Below, piece after piece: positions 25,837 through 34,391 of a stretch of 64,000 nucleotides of DNA. This stretch comes from Eubacteriaceae bacterium UBA6119 (lineage in GTDB: Bacteria > Bacillota > Clostridia > Eubacteriales > UBA1433). Under the pieces are notes generated by a model. The model saw nothing but the letters and a program-made list of their open reading frames with translations, made no database searches and was not told the origin of the DNA. The DNA is taken from contig DIVZ01000007.1 of assembly GCA_002423395.1 (NCBI GenBank), positions 124,001 through 188,000 of the forward strand. Direction: 5' to 3'. Made by a program: the position numbers and the translations under genes. Numbering within the stretch: position 1 is the first letter of the stretch; every line of letters begins with the position of its first letter.

Positions 25837-26739
25837 CTAATATCCTATATATACAATATCGCTTATTGCTCTCTCGGTTCCGTCTGACGGATGATTTACA
25901 ACTTTGCCATTAAAATACATTGTTGCAGAACCTCCTCCGTCTAAGTTATATGCCCATACGCAGCCCTTATCGTAAAGAATTTGCGCAAGTTCTTTTAACG
26001 TAAGACCTGTGCTTGTTTTTGTTCTGCCGTCACAGACGGCGAATATATAATGTAAAAGGGAAATTTGACCGATTGCAGTGCGAGGATTGGTTGTTGTGAA
26101 TGCTGCTGATTTTGTCATTTTGTTTGCGGTTATTTTACCGTTTTCTATAAGACCGGGTCCGAATGATATTATTTGACTTAAAGTTCCGCTGTTTAATAAA
26201 GATTTGCTTATTTCACTGTCCGCCTCTATTAAGAAATTACCCGATGTATCGATAATTAGGGCGTCATATCCTGAACCCCTAGAACTCGTTCTATATAGTT
26301 TGCCGTTGCGTAATACATAGCCGTGGTCTCTAAAACCGTAATAATCTCCGTTAACGGCTAAGATAGCGCTGTGAGAACTTGCCATTTTGGACGTAATATC
26401 TTTAATATTGCGTCCGTATGAATTTTTCGCAAATGCCGTTTTTAAATACGATGCATCTTTAAGCTGTATATCCGCAATATATATAACAGTATTGTACTCT
26501 TTAATAGTCTCGATTGTTATTTTGATGTTATCATCTGAATAGGAAGTTTCTGTAATCACCGGAGCTGAGGGCTGTGAAGGCTGATTTTGAGAATCGGAAG
26601 TATCGGTATTCGCGGCGGTTATGGCTTTAGGAATTACAAATGTGTCCAGCATTGCGTATGCAAAAAATAATATAAGCAATATAGAAAATACAATTGTCCA
26701 TCTGTAAGGTTTTGATAAAAAACGTTTTATTTTATTCAT
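25837..26739 (-). CDS. phosphodiester glycosidase family protein, membrane-anchored
   Basis: 300 residues. A short cytoplasmic start (MNKIKRFLSKPYRW), one membrane helix (about 15-37), a Thr/Ser/Pro-rich linker, then the NAGPA/DUF2233 domain from about residue 65. Motifs include ITSKMASSHSAILAVNGDYYGFRDHG, FGPGLIENGKI, NPRTAIGQ and the C-terminal AYNLDGGGSATMYFNGKVVN. The human member removes GlcNAc from phosphodiesters; bacterial members sit in exopolysaccharide contexts. It would act outside the membrane. The upstream RBS is weak. Confidence 0.87.
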   Translation of the reverse strand: MNKIKRFLSKPYRWTIVFSILLILFFAYAMLDTFVIPKAITAANTDTSDSQNQPSQPSAPVITETSYSDDNIKITIETIKEYNTVIYIADIQLKDASYLKTAFAKNSYGRNIKDITSKMASSHSAILAVNGDYYGFRDHGYVLRNGKLYRTSSRGSGYDALIIDTSGNFLIEADSEISKSLLNSGTLSQIISFGPGLIENGKITANKMTKSAAFTTTNPRTAIGQISLLHYIFAVCDGRTKTSTGLTLKELAQILYDKGCVWAYNLDGGGSATMYFNGKVVNHPSDGTERAISDIVYIGY

Positions 26740-26917
26740 AAGTTATCAGTTATCTTTCTACTCCGCCGTTACATGCATTAATCGTTTTATTTCATTATAC
26801 TTACCAAAAAATTAAAAACAACAAATTATTTTAAAATCAAACAAAATAATAATTATTATAACAATTTTTTATATGATTTTATCTAGAATAAAAGTTATAC
26901 ATAGATGTTTAATAAAC

Positions 26918-26946
26918 TTGTAAACAAAACTGCTTGTTTATATAAT
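26918..26946 (+). promoter_or_regulatory. promoter with operator-like inverted repeat for the MFS gene
   Basis: TTGTAA (26918-26923) and TATAAT (26941-26946) with 17 bases between. The spacer plus the end of the -35 is an inverted repeat, TAAACAA-AACTGC-TTGTTTA (26921-26940), a likely repressor site. Confidence 0.6.
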
Positions 26947-27002
26947 ATATTTGGCAGAAAATCAACAATTTTATATTTACAAAATAAGAGGTAATTAGCA
27001 GT

Positions 27003-28319
27003 ATGGAAAAGGTTAAAAATTTCGCTTATAAATATAGATGGTACATATTCGGACTTTTCGTACTTATTCATATGTTTGCGTTTTTGAACAGAGTGTCGCT
27101 TGCAGCGGTAAAATCAAGCTTGGAGCAGACTTTTGGCATTAACGCGTTTCAGTATTCCAATCTTTCAAGCGCATTTTTTTATACATACGCAATAATGCAG
27201 ATACCGAGCGGAATACTTGCAGATACATTTGGAGCAAGAAAAACGTGTTTTATCGGCGGGATTGTAATGGCTGCAGGGACGGTGTTTTTTTCATTGTCAT
27301 CAAGTTACAGTATGCTGTTTGTATCAAGGCTGTTAATAGGGTTGGGTTCAAGTGTAATATTTTTAGCTATTTTGAAAATTCAGGCGACATGGTTTGAGGA
27401 AAGACATTTTAGCAAACTTACGGGACTTACAAACATATTCGGATATTCGGGCGGCGCACTCGCACAGGGACCACTTGCTATAGTAATTGGAATTTTTACA
27501 TGGAGAGCGACGTTTTTGGGGCTTGGAATATTAACAGCGGTTCTTTCAATCGTGTTATTTATTGTTGTACGAAACAGACCCGAGGATAAGGGATATGAGC
27601 CTATTGTTATTATAAAACAAGCAGCAGTGACAGAAAAAACAAGCATTCTTAAAACGCTTGCGGAGATAATAAAATGCAGATATATGTGGCCGCTTATGGT
27701 AATAAATTTCTTTATAATAGGCATTAATTTTTCAATGACAGCATGGGCGCTTCCGTATTTTAAGGATGTTTATAATTTAAGCGTAACACAAGCAGGAATG
27801 ATAACATTTTTCTATCCTATTACAGCAGCTGTTTTTGGAATAGTTTTAGGTTCGCTAAGCGATAAGATAGGACTTAGGAAAATTTTTACAGTATCCATGC
27901 TGTGCGTTATGTGCGTACTGTTTGCGATAATAGCGTTTGGCAGCGGAGGAAAGCCTTCAATAACAACAAGTATAACAGTTATTCTGCTCGTCGGGGGATT
28001 TCAGACTTTTACACTTTTACATTTCGGCATTGCAAAAGACTTAAATAATCCTAAATATTCGGGTATGTCAACATCTATTGCCAATGTATCTATGCATATA
28101 GGCAGTGCCATTGTGCCGCTTTTTGCCGGAGCGATTATCAGCAAGTACATGTCTGTTTTGGGAGCGCAGAGAGCATATCAGAAAGTATTTATTTTATTTT
28201 TAGTAATTGCAATAATATGTTTAATATTGAGCACTTTAATTATTGAAACAAATTGCAAAAACAGATATTCCCAGATGCGGGAAGGCAAATTCAACAAAAG
28301 TGTTTTTAAATTGAAATAA
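27003..28319 (+). CDS. MFS transporter
   Basis: 438 residues, twelve membrane helices. The first half has GILADTFGARKTCFIGG (the MFS loop 2-3 signature), FVSRLLIGLGSSVIFLAILK and ATWF; the second half begins near residue 225 and has GSLSDKIGLRKIF. The general look is that of anion/phosphate-linked MFS members (ACS/OPA-like), which move organic acids or sugar phosphates, but the substrate cannot be assigned. RBS AAGAGG. The promoter upstream carries an inverted repeat, suggesting induction. Confidence 0.85.
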   Translation: MEKVKNFAYKYRWYIFGLFVLIHMFAFLNRVSLAAVKSSLEQTFGINAFQYSNLSSAFFYTYAIMQIPSGILADTFGARKTCFIGGIVMAAGTVFFSLSSSYSMLFVSRLLIGLGSSVIFLAILKIQATWFEERHFSKLTGLTNIFGYSGGALAQGPLAIVIGIFTWRATFLGLGILTAVLSIVLFIVVRNRPEDKGYEPIVIIKQAAVTEKTSILKTLAEIIKCRYMWPLMVINFFIIGINFSMTAWALPYFKDVYNLSVTQAGMITFFYPITAAVFGIVLGSLSDKIGLRKIFTVSMLCVMCVLFAIIAFGSGGKPSITTSITVILLVGGFQTFTLLHFGIAKDLNNPKYSGMSTSIANVSMHIGSAIVPLFAGAIISKYMSVLGAQRAYQKVFILFLVIAIICLILSTLIIETNCKNRYSQMREGKFNKSVFKLK

Positions 28320-28347
28320 AATTAGAGACGATAGGTATTTTTATTTT

Positions 28348-28722
28348 ATGGAAATTCAAAAAGTAAGCAGGAATAACATTGATATTGCAATTATTCAAAG
28401 TAATGAATTATTATTGTATGATATTGATTCTGCTTTGGATTTTATGGCTGCGGTAAACTATGAGACTGAGTGCAGAAATATAGCAATTAATAAAGAGTCA
28501 CTAACAGAGGATTTTTTTAATTTAAGCAGCGGCTTGGCAGGACAAATTTTGCAAAAGTTCGTGAATTATCATATAAAATTTGCGATTATTGGCGACTTGT
28601 CGAAATATACAAGCAAAGCCTTTAATGACTTCATGTATGAATGCAACAACGGGAAAAGCATTTTTTTTGTACCCACAAAGCAAGAAGCGATTAAGAAATT
28701 AGCGGAAGCAAATAACACCTAG
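28348..28722 (+). CDS. DUF4180 protein
   Basis: 124 residues of the DUF4180 family, unknown function. It alternates beta and alpha segments: IDIAIIQSNELLLYDIDSALDFMAAVNYE, IAINKESLTEDFFNLSSGLAGQILQKFVNY and KFAIIGDLSKYTSKAFNDFMYEC. No catalytic motif is evident. It converges on the PAP2-DgkA gene: the two stop codons share a single CTAG tetramer. The ribosome site is weak. Confidence 0.82.
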   Translation: MEIQKVSRNNIDIAIIQSNELLLYDIDSALDFMAAVNYETECRNIAINKESLTEDFFNLSSGLAGQILQKFVNYHIKFAIIGDLSKYTSKAFNDFMYECNNGKSIFFVPTKQEAIKKLAEANNT

Positions 28723-29759
28723 TTAAGAAGATGCAAAATTTTAGGAATAAATATTATTAAACCGGCAGCCGCGGCGGCGATTGCAATAACTAATACGGCT
28801 CCTGCGGATATGTCTTTAGCTTTCTTTGCCATAGGGTTTATTTGGGGAGTAACCAAATTTACTATTGTTTCCAAAGCGGTATTAATCATTTCCATTGAAA
28901 TAACAAGACCGAACAATATTATGCAGGTAATCCATTCTTTAAGGCTTATTTTTAAAAATATTCCGACAAGGATTACAATCATCGCAATTATATAATGAAT
29001 TATTATATTCCTTCCGCTTTCAAATGATATCTTGATGCCGTTAAAAGCGCAGCGAAAACTGTTTATCAAACTGCTATTATTTTGTGATTTTCGATTCATT
29101 TTTTTGTTATCACCTTTCAGATAAATTGAAGTGAGTTTTGTAAATCCAATTAAATAGGCAATTGACACCAAAAAGGCTGCCGCTATATCGCTTGTGTAAT
29201 GAACGCCGAGATAAACTCTGCTTACGCCTATTAAAATTATAAGAATACTTAAAAATACGGTAGAGGCTATTTTTAATTTTTTCCTTATATCAGTCTGCCA
29301 AATAAGATAAATTATAAAACCGTAAAAAGCGGCGGAAGTCATTGCGTGACCCGACGGGAAACTGTATCCGCTGACTTCAACTAAATATATATTACTCGGT
29401 CTTGGGCGGGCAAAAATTGTTTTTAGCAGCATATTTAATACAGTTGTATTTATAAGATTTAAAATTATAAGAAAGCCGTATTTTTTTCCTCTGATAAAAA
29501 TAAGAAGCAATATACAGAAAAATATAATAACTTCAGTGCTTGCCAGGCTTGTTATAGATTTAAATAACACAGTATTAGCAGGACTGATTATGTTTTGCAT
29601 ACCGTTATATATAAAACTGTCAAACGCAATTTTTTCCTTTCCCCACACATTTTCTGCTATTAAAGTAAATAAAACCAGGCACAATAACGCAAACAGCCAA
29701 TCTTTATTAGCTATGATAAATTTTATCGTTTTATTAATTGGCTTAATTAAATATCGCAT
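28719..29759 (-). CDS. PAP2 phosphatase fused to undecaprenol/diacylglycerol kinase
   Basis: 346 residues with two opposite activities. Residues about 20-210 form a PAP2 lipid phosphatase: KTIFARPRP (113-121), PSGH (135-138) and SRVYLGVHYTSD (180-191) are the three catalytic motifs. Residues about 228-346 are a DgkA-type small membrane kinase with EMINTALE (290-297) and KDISAGAVL (315-323). In Firmicutes DgkA homologues phosphorylate undecaprenol, so the fusion may set the undecaprenol/undecaprenyl phosphate balance. All catalytic motifs look intact. Confidence 0.9.
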   Translation of the reverse strand: MRYLIKPINKTIKFIIANKDWLFALLCLVLFTLIAENVWGKEKIAFDSFIYNGMQNIISPANTVLFKSITSLASTEVIIFFCILLLIFIRGKKYGFLIILNLINTTVLNMLLKTIFARPRPSNIYLVEVSGYSFPSGHAMTSAAFYGFIIYLIWQTDIRKKLKIASTVFLSILIILIGVSRVYLGVHYTSDIAAAFLVSIAYLIGFTKLTSIYLKGDNKKMNRKSQNNSSLINSFRCAFNGIKISFESGRNIIIHYIIAMIVILVGIFLKISLKEWITCIILFGLVISMEMINTALETIVNLVTPQINPMAKKAKDISAGAVLVIAIAAAAAGLIIFIPKILHLLN

Positions 29760-29960
29760 AACAGTTTAATATATACTCTTTTTAGTATTTTTCAATTACT
29801 TATTTGTTAATCATTTTAATATTATTAAATATTCAGAGGTTATTTATTACTTTATATATCTCATCTATTTTATCTCGGTTTTATTAAAAACGAGATGAGG
29901 CAGACGGATATGCGATGTAAACACCGAATATTACAAGGGCTCTTATGAGAAATTGATGTG

Positions 29961-31043
29961 TCATTTAGAATATTCTATACTCCAGTCTTCAATAATTTTG
30001 CTTAATTCAATTTTCTCGGTTTGTTTTTTTATGAGGCGCATTTGATTTTTCATAATATTTAATTGATTATCATCATGAAGCAATTGCGCAAGTTCATCAT
30101 ATGTTTTTGAATTATTATTCCATATTACTTTTCCAATGCCGTTTTGCTCTACAAAACCGGCATTGACTATTTCATGGGCTATAGTCGGTTTTATAATGAA
30201 TATCGGAAGTTGTAAACTTATCGCTTCAAATAAAGTAATGCCGCCCGGTTTTGAAATAAGGATATCGGACGAGCTCATAAGCTGAGAGACATTATCCGTA
30301 TAGCCAAGAATTTTAATATTTTTATATTTGCGCATAAGGCTTTTATACAGGCTTTTATTATTACCGGTTATTACTGTAACATTTATTCCGCTCATCTTAT
30401 TTAAGTGAAAAAGAATGTCTTTGCACTTAGGAATTAATCCGATTCCTCCGCCCATTATTAATACGTTTTTATTTATCTCTTTAGCGCGGAAAAAATTCTG
30501 AGCTTTAAATTCCTGCCTTACAGGTATTCCGCTTATATAGATATGTTCACTTTTAAAACCTTTTTTAACAAGAAAATCTTTTATTTCTTTGCATGCGACG
30601 AAATAGGCATCCGTGTTATCTGAAATCCACTGACTGTGATATGTAATGTCTGTTATCAATGTAAACAAAGGCACGTTATTTAATTTATTTGACTCTTTAT
30701 ATATAGATACATATTTTGATGTAAGAGGCGATACGGAAATAATCAAATCGGGAGAATAAATATTTATTAGCTTATCTATTTTTTTATTTGAAAAGTTTTT
30801 AAAAGGGTATGCGTTGATTTTATCGCTTATGTTAAACAATAAATTGAATAGTTTCGGCAGTTTGCATACAACGAAATTAAATGTTTTATAAATAACAGTA
30901 TTTAAATTCGGCAAAGCAAATTCCAAAAAATCAACAATATCAATTATAGAATTTGGATAGGAGTCAGTGATTTCCTGCTTTACAGCTTCTGACGCACAAA
31001 CGTGACCCATTCCAAATTGTCCGTTTAAGATTAAAACACGCAT
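29961..31043 (-). CDS. MGDG synthase/UgtP-like glycosyltransferase
   Basis: 360 residues, GT28 family. The N-terminal domain starts MRVLILNGQFGMGHVCASEAV, the processive diacylglycerol glucosyltransferase signature, with LFTLITDITYHSQW; the C-terminal UDP-sugar-binding domain has VLIMGGGIGLIPK, ILGYTDNVSQLMSSSDILISKPGGITLFEA and the acceptor-side KPTIAHEIVNAGFVEQNG. It likely glucosylates diacylglycerol for glycolipid or lipoteichoic acid anchor synthesis at the membrane. RBS AAGGAG. Adjacent, same strand, to the PAP2-DgkA fusion. Confidence 0.87.
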   Translation of the reverse strand: MRVLILNGQFGMGHVCASEAVKQEITDSYPNSIIDIVDFLEFALPNLNTVIYKTFNFVVCKLPKLFNLLFNISDKINAYPFKNFSNKKIDKLINIYSPDLIISVSPLTSKYVSIYKESNKLNNVPLFTLITDITYHSQWISDNTDAYFVACKEIKDFLVKKGFKSEHIYISGIPVRQEFKAQNFFRAKEINKNVLIMGGGIGLIPKCKDILFHLNKMSGINVTVITGNNKSLYKSLMRKYKNIKILGYTDNVSQLMSSSDILISKPGGITLFEAISLQLPIFIIKPTIAHEIVNAGFVEQNGIGKVIWNNNSKTYDELAQLLHDDNQLNIMKNQMRLIKKQTEKIELSKIIEDWSIEYSK

Positions 31044-31190
31044 TGCTGCTCCTTGTAAAATAAATGTTAAATTTATGTGAAATTTATTATACCATTTATA
31101 AATTAAATAAGAAATTTATTTTTAGAATAATGAATATCTGAAATAAATGATTATATTCTGTAAAGGTTTAATTTTTTTTAAACATCAATA

Positions 31191-31219
31191 TTGACATATA
31201 GTATAAAAAGATATATTTT
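31191..31219 (+). promoter_or_regulatory. promoter of the SDR/DsrE operon
   Basis: TTGACA (31191-31196) and TATTTT (31214-31219), 17-base spacer, 33 bases before the ATG. Confidence 0.5.
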
Positions 31220-31251
31220 AAAATAAAGTCGTTAATTAAAGGAGAGCAAAT

Positions 31252-32031
31252 ATGGAGATGAATTTCAAAGGAAAAAATGTTGTTATCACAGGCGGAAACG
31301 CGGGTATCGGATTAGCGGCGGCAAAGCTGTTTGCAAAATGCGGAGCTAATGTCGCGGTATGCGCAAGAAGAGAAGACAAGCTTGCAAAAGCTGTTGATGA
31401 AATAAAAGAGTTCGGCACAGTAGTATACGGTGAAGTTTGCGATGTAGGTAAAAGCGAACAGCTTTTCAGATTTGCCGATAATGTAGAGAAAGCTTTGGGC
31501 GTAATTGACGTATGGGTAAGCAACGCAGGGCTTGCAAAAGCCGCAAAAATTGCTGACACGTCTGAAGAAAGCTGGGACGAACAGTTTAATGTGAATTTGA
31601 AATCAGTTTTTATAGGCGCAAAAATAGCAAAAGATAAAATGAAGAACGGCGGCGTACTTATAAACGCGTCTTCATTCGCCGCCCTTATGCCTTCGGTTAA
31701 TACCGGAGTTTACGCCGCAACTAAAGCGGCAATAAGCAGCCTTACCAGAACTCTCGCATCAGAGCTGGCGCCAAATAAAATACGCGTTGTAGGCTATATT
31801 CCCGGCGTTATAGATACTGATATTAATGCGCAAAGAATAGAGAATGAATGCGATAGTCTGCTTGAATCAATTTCGATGAGGCAGTTCGGCACGGCTGAAG
31901 ATGTAGCTAACGGCATAGTATTTTTAGCGTCTGAATACGCTTCTTATATAAGCGGTTCATGTCTTGAAATTCACGGAGGAAAATATTCAACTCAAAACCC
32001 GATAGCCGCCTGGAACATCAAGAAGGAGTAA
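31252..32031 (+). CDS. short-chain dehydrogenase/reductase
   Basis: 259 residues, classical SDR. TGGNAGIGLAAAK is the nucleotide loop, DVWVSNAG the NNAG-like motif, NASSFAALMP holds the catalytic Ser and YAATKAAISSLTR the Tyr-Lys pair; PGVIDTDINAQR and the end IHGGKYSTQNPIAAW complete the fold. Acidic or basic residues for NAD versus NADP preference (CARRED after strand two) hint at NADP. Substrate unknown. AAGGAGAG precedes the ATG; DsrE gene starts two bases after the stop. Confidence 0.9.
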   Translation: MEMNFKGKNVVITGGNAGIGLAAAKLFAKCGANVAVCARREDKLAKAVDEIKEFGTVVYGEVCDVGKSEQLFRFADNVEKALGVIDVWVSNAGLAKAAKIADTSEESWDEQFNVNLKSVFIGAKIAKDKMKNGGVLINASSFAALMPSVNTGVYAATKAAISSLTRTLASELAPNKIRVVGYIPGVIDTDINAQRIENECDSLLESISMRQFGTAEDVANGIVFLASEYASYISGSCLEIHGGKYSTQNPIAAWNIKKE

Positions 32032-32033
32032 TT

Positions 32034-32378
32034 ATGAAAGAAGACAAACACCTTTATATTTTGTGGACAAACGCGGACGTTCTTACTTCAAAACATATGG
32101 TTATGATGTACGCAACTAACGCTATGCTGCGTAAATGGTGGGATAATGTCACAGTAATTATTTGGGGTGCCACAGCTAAACTTGTCTCTGAGGACGAAGA
32201 CATACAGTCGAGCATAAAAATGGCGATGCAGGCGGGAGTTGAATTTACCGCATGCGTTGCTTGCGCGAACAATCTGGAAGTTAAGGAAGACTTGGAAAAG
32301 CTGAATATTGAAGTAATGCCTTGGGGGATGGGGCTTACCGAGATTCTACAAAATAATCAAAAGCTGATTACAATATAA
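32034..32378 (+). CDS. DsrE-family protein
   Basis: 114 residues of the DsrE/DsrF-like fold: an N-terminal LYILWTNADVLTSKHMVMMYATNA, central VTVIIWGATAKLV, and VEFTACVACANNLEV, where the CVAC cysteines match the sulfur-relay cysteine position in some family members. It ends VMPWGMGLTEILQNNQKLIT. Sulfur transfer is the family theme, but many stand-alone members have unknown roles. Operon with the SDR upstream; GGAG lies five bases before the ATG. Confidence 0.87.
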   Translation: MKEDKHLYILWTNADVLTSKHMVMMYATNAMLRKWWDNVTVIIWGATAKLVSEDEDIQSSIKMAMQAGVEFTACVACANNLEVKEDLEKLNIEVMPWGMGLTEILQNNQKLITI

Positions 32379-32386
32379 ACTAATAA

Positions 32387-32419
32387 ATAAAAAAAGCACT
32401 GTTAAGTGCTTTTTTTATT
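32387..32419 (+). terminator. terminator of the SDR/DsrE operon
   Basis: AATAAAAAAAGCACT / AGTGCTTTTTTTATT with a GTTA loop. Confidence 0.88.
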
Positions 32420-32461
32420 GACAACATAAGTATATTGTATATAATGAATATATACAATATA
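32418..32461 (+). promoter_or_regulatory. promoter and perfect operator of the GntR-ABC operon
   Basis: TTGACA (32418-32423) and TATAAT (32440-32445), spacer 16. A perfect inverted repeat with 13-base arms, TATATTGTATATA-atgaa-TATATACAATATA (32431-32461), covers the -10 and start region. YtrA-type GntR repressors bind such sites, so the regulator encoded directly downstream probably represses its own operon. Confidence 0.8.
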
Positions 32462-32472
32462 AGAGGTATTAT

Positions 32473-32847
32473 GTGAATATCATTATAAGCAATTCAAGCA
32501 ATCAGCCGATTTATGAACAGATAAGCTCACAGATAAAAAATAAGATAATATCTGGAGAACTTAAGCAAGGAGACGCGCTGCCTTCAATGCGGCTGCTTGC
32601 GAAAGAACTCCGCATAAGCGTTATAACCACGAAACGCGCATACGAAGATTTGGAACGTGATGGGTTTATAACATCAATTACGGGCAAAGGAAGCTATGTA
32701 GAAGGGAAAAACCTTGATTTTGTAAAAGAAGAGCATCTTAGAAATATTGAGTCTTTGATGCAAAAGGTAACGGAATTATCTAATTTATGCGGCATTAGTT
32801 TAGATGAACTTATTGAAATGCTTACTTTGATATACGAGGAGAAATAG
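32473..32847 (+). CDS. GntR-family regulator, YtrA subfamily
   Basis: 124 residues. Winged helix at 1-75: QPIYEQISSQIKNKIISGELKQGDALPSMRLLAKEL, VITTKRAYEDLERDGFI and GKGSYV. The short helical tail (about 50 residues) without a ligand domain is the YtrA subfamily layout, usually linked to ABC transporters that respond to cell-wall antibiotics or stress. Start is GTG at 32473 (AAGAGG upstream); the ATG three bases earlier runs into TGA. First gene of the operon with the ABC ATPase and permease. Confidence 0.92.
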   Translation: MNIIISNSSNQPIYEQISSQIKNKIISGELKQGDALPSMRLLAKELRISVITTKRAYEDLERDGFITSITGKGSYVEGKNLDFVKEEHLRNIESLMQKVTELSNLCGISLDELIEMLTLIYEEK

Positions 32848-32849
32848 AT

Positions 32850-33692
32850 ATGGAGAACGCACTTGAGATAAAAGGTCTTAAAAAAGCATATGGCAGATTT
32901 GTTCTTGACGGCATAAATCTGACATTACCGCAAGGTTGCATTATGGGCCTTATAGGCGAAAACGGAGCGGGTAAAAGCACTACAATAAAATTAATATTAG
33001 GTCTTATTAAGAAAAGCGGCGGAGAGATAAGAATACTTGGAAGCACGATTGATAATGATGAGGAGAGTATAAAAGAGCATATAGGCGCAGTAATAGACGA
33101 GAGCTGTTTTCCTGATAATGTATGCATAAACGATATTAATATGATTTTAAAAAATATATATAGAACATGGGATGAGCAGAAATTTTTATATTATGCCGAT
33201 AAATTTTCACTGCCGGTAAAAGAAGCCGTTAAAAATTATTCAAGAGGCATGAAAATGAAACTCTCGATAGCCGTGGCGCTTAGTCATGACAGTAAACTGC
33301 TTATACTTGACGAAGCGACAAGCGGACTGGACCCGATTATACGCGATGAGATTTTAGACGTATTTTTAGATTTTATACAGGATGAGACGCACAGCATTTT
33401 TATGTCATCCCATATAATAAGCGACCTTGAGAAAGTATGCGATTATATTACATTCATTCACGAGGGTAAAATTATTTTCTGCGAGGCTAAAGACGAGCTT
33501 AAAGAAAAATTCGGCATTTTAAAATGTTCCGAAGATGAATTTTTAAATATTGATAAAAGCATTATAAAAGGTTACAGAAAAAACAGTTTCGGCGTTGAAG
33601 CTCTTGTGTATAAAGATAAGATAAAAAAAGATTACACAATAGACAATGCATCTATTGAAGATATAATGCTTTATTATATAAAGGAGCAGTAA
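32850..33692 (+). CDS. ABC transporter ATP-binding protein
   Basis: 280 residues. Walker A GENGAGKST, signature YSRGMKMKLSIAVALS (a divergent SRGMK form typical of YtrB-type transporters), Walker B LLILDEATSGLD and the switch region MSSHIISDLEKVCDYI. A C-terminal extension of about 65 residues is present. Forms an exporter with the permease encoded one base downstream. GGAG precedes the ATG. Confidence 0.93.
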   Translation: MENALEIKGLKKAYGRFVLDGINLTLPQGCIMGLIGENGAGKSTTIKLILGLIKKSGGEIRILGSTIDNDEESIKEHIGAVIDESCFPDNVCINDINMILKNIYRTWDEQKFLYYADKFSLPVKEAVKNYSRGMKMKLSIAVALSHDSKLLILDEATSGLDPIIRDEILDVFLDFIQDETHSIFMSSHIISDLEKVCDYITFIHEGKIIFCEAKDELKEKFGILKCSEDEFLNIDKSIIKGYRKNSFGVEALVYKDKIKKDYTIDNASIEDIMLYYIKEQ

Positions 33693-33693
33693 T

Positions 33694-34302
33694 ATGAAAG
33701 GACTTTTATTAAAAGATCTTGTTAACTTAAAACAACAGACAAAAATATATATTATTGTCATCGCCATATGGCTGGCAATAGCGCTTACGAGCCAAGACGG
33801 GTCGTTTTTGGGTGGAATGATTTGCGTTTTATCCGTCATGCTGCCGATAACCACTCTCTCATATGACGAGAAGGCTAAATGGGATAAGTACGCGCTTTCA
33901 ATGCCTGTGTCAAGAAAACAGGTTGTAGTAAGCAAATATATACTTGCTTTGGCGCTGTCGTTTACAGGTTGTTTAATTTCGTTTGCGTTTAATTTATTCA
34001 TAACAAAAGATGCAAACCAAAGTATGCTTATGTCGTTAATGTTTTGGGCGTTTTCAATAGTCGCTTTTTCCGTGATACTGCCTTTGATTTATAAATTAGG
34101 CGTAGAAAAAGGAAGGGCAATGATTTTAGTAGTTTTCTTAGCTCCTACTGTACTGGTTATACTTTTAAGTAAGCTTAACATACCGCTACCAAGCAAAGAA
34201 TTTTTATATAATATAAAATTTGTTATTCCTGTGTTTATAATTGCAGCGCTAATATTGTCGTGTTATGTTTCAATAAAAATATTTACAAATAAAGATTTGT
34301 AG
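33694..34302 (+). CDS. ABC-2 type permease
   Basis: 202 residues with six hydrophobic segments (about 20-35, 38-52, 84-103, 112-132, 142-160, 170-192). The start MKGLLLKDLVNLKQQ and the cytoplasmic SYDEKAKWDKYALSMPVSRKQVVVSKY region are typical of ABC-2 permeases that pair with YtrB-like ATPases. Substrate unknown; control by the YtrA-like repressor suggests a response to envelope stress. Confidence 0.87.
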   Translation: MKGLLLKDLVNLKQQTKIYIIVIAIWLAIALTSQDGSFLGGMICVLSVMLPITTLSYDEKAKWDKYALSMPVSRKQVVVSKYILALALSFTGCLISFAFNLFITKDANQSMLMSLMFWAFSIVAFSVILPLIYKLGVEKGRAMILVVFLAPTVLVILLSKLNIPLPSKEFLYNIKFVIPVFIIAALILSCYVSIKIFTNKDL

Positions 34303-34340
34303 GCAAGAAAAAACAAGAAATTTAAATATTAGTAAAACTA

Positions 34341-34376
34341 AAACAGAAGCATATTAAAAATATGCTTCTGTTTTTA
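34341..34376 (+). terminator. bidirectional terminator between the ABC operon and the 2-hydroxyacid dehydrogenase
   Basis: AAACAGAAGCATA / TATGCTTCTGTTT arms with T-runs in the plus-strand direction. Confidence 0.85.
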
Positions 34377-34391
34377 TAGTTTTTATTTAAG

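Noticed and set aside
29890..29950. A short plus-strand frame reading NTEYYKGSYEKLMCHLEYS past the end of the UgtP-like gene, as a possible gene relic.
   Set aside because: Too short and partly antisense to the UgtP-like gene; no family could be recognised. A hairpin at 29872-29896 lacks a T-run for the minus-strand gene.
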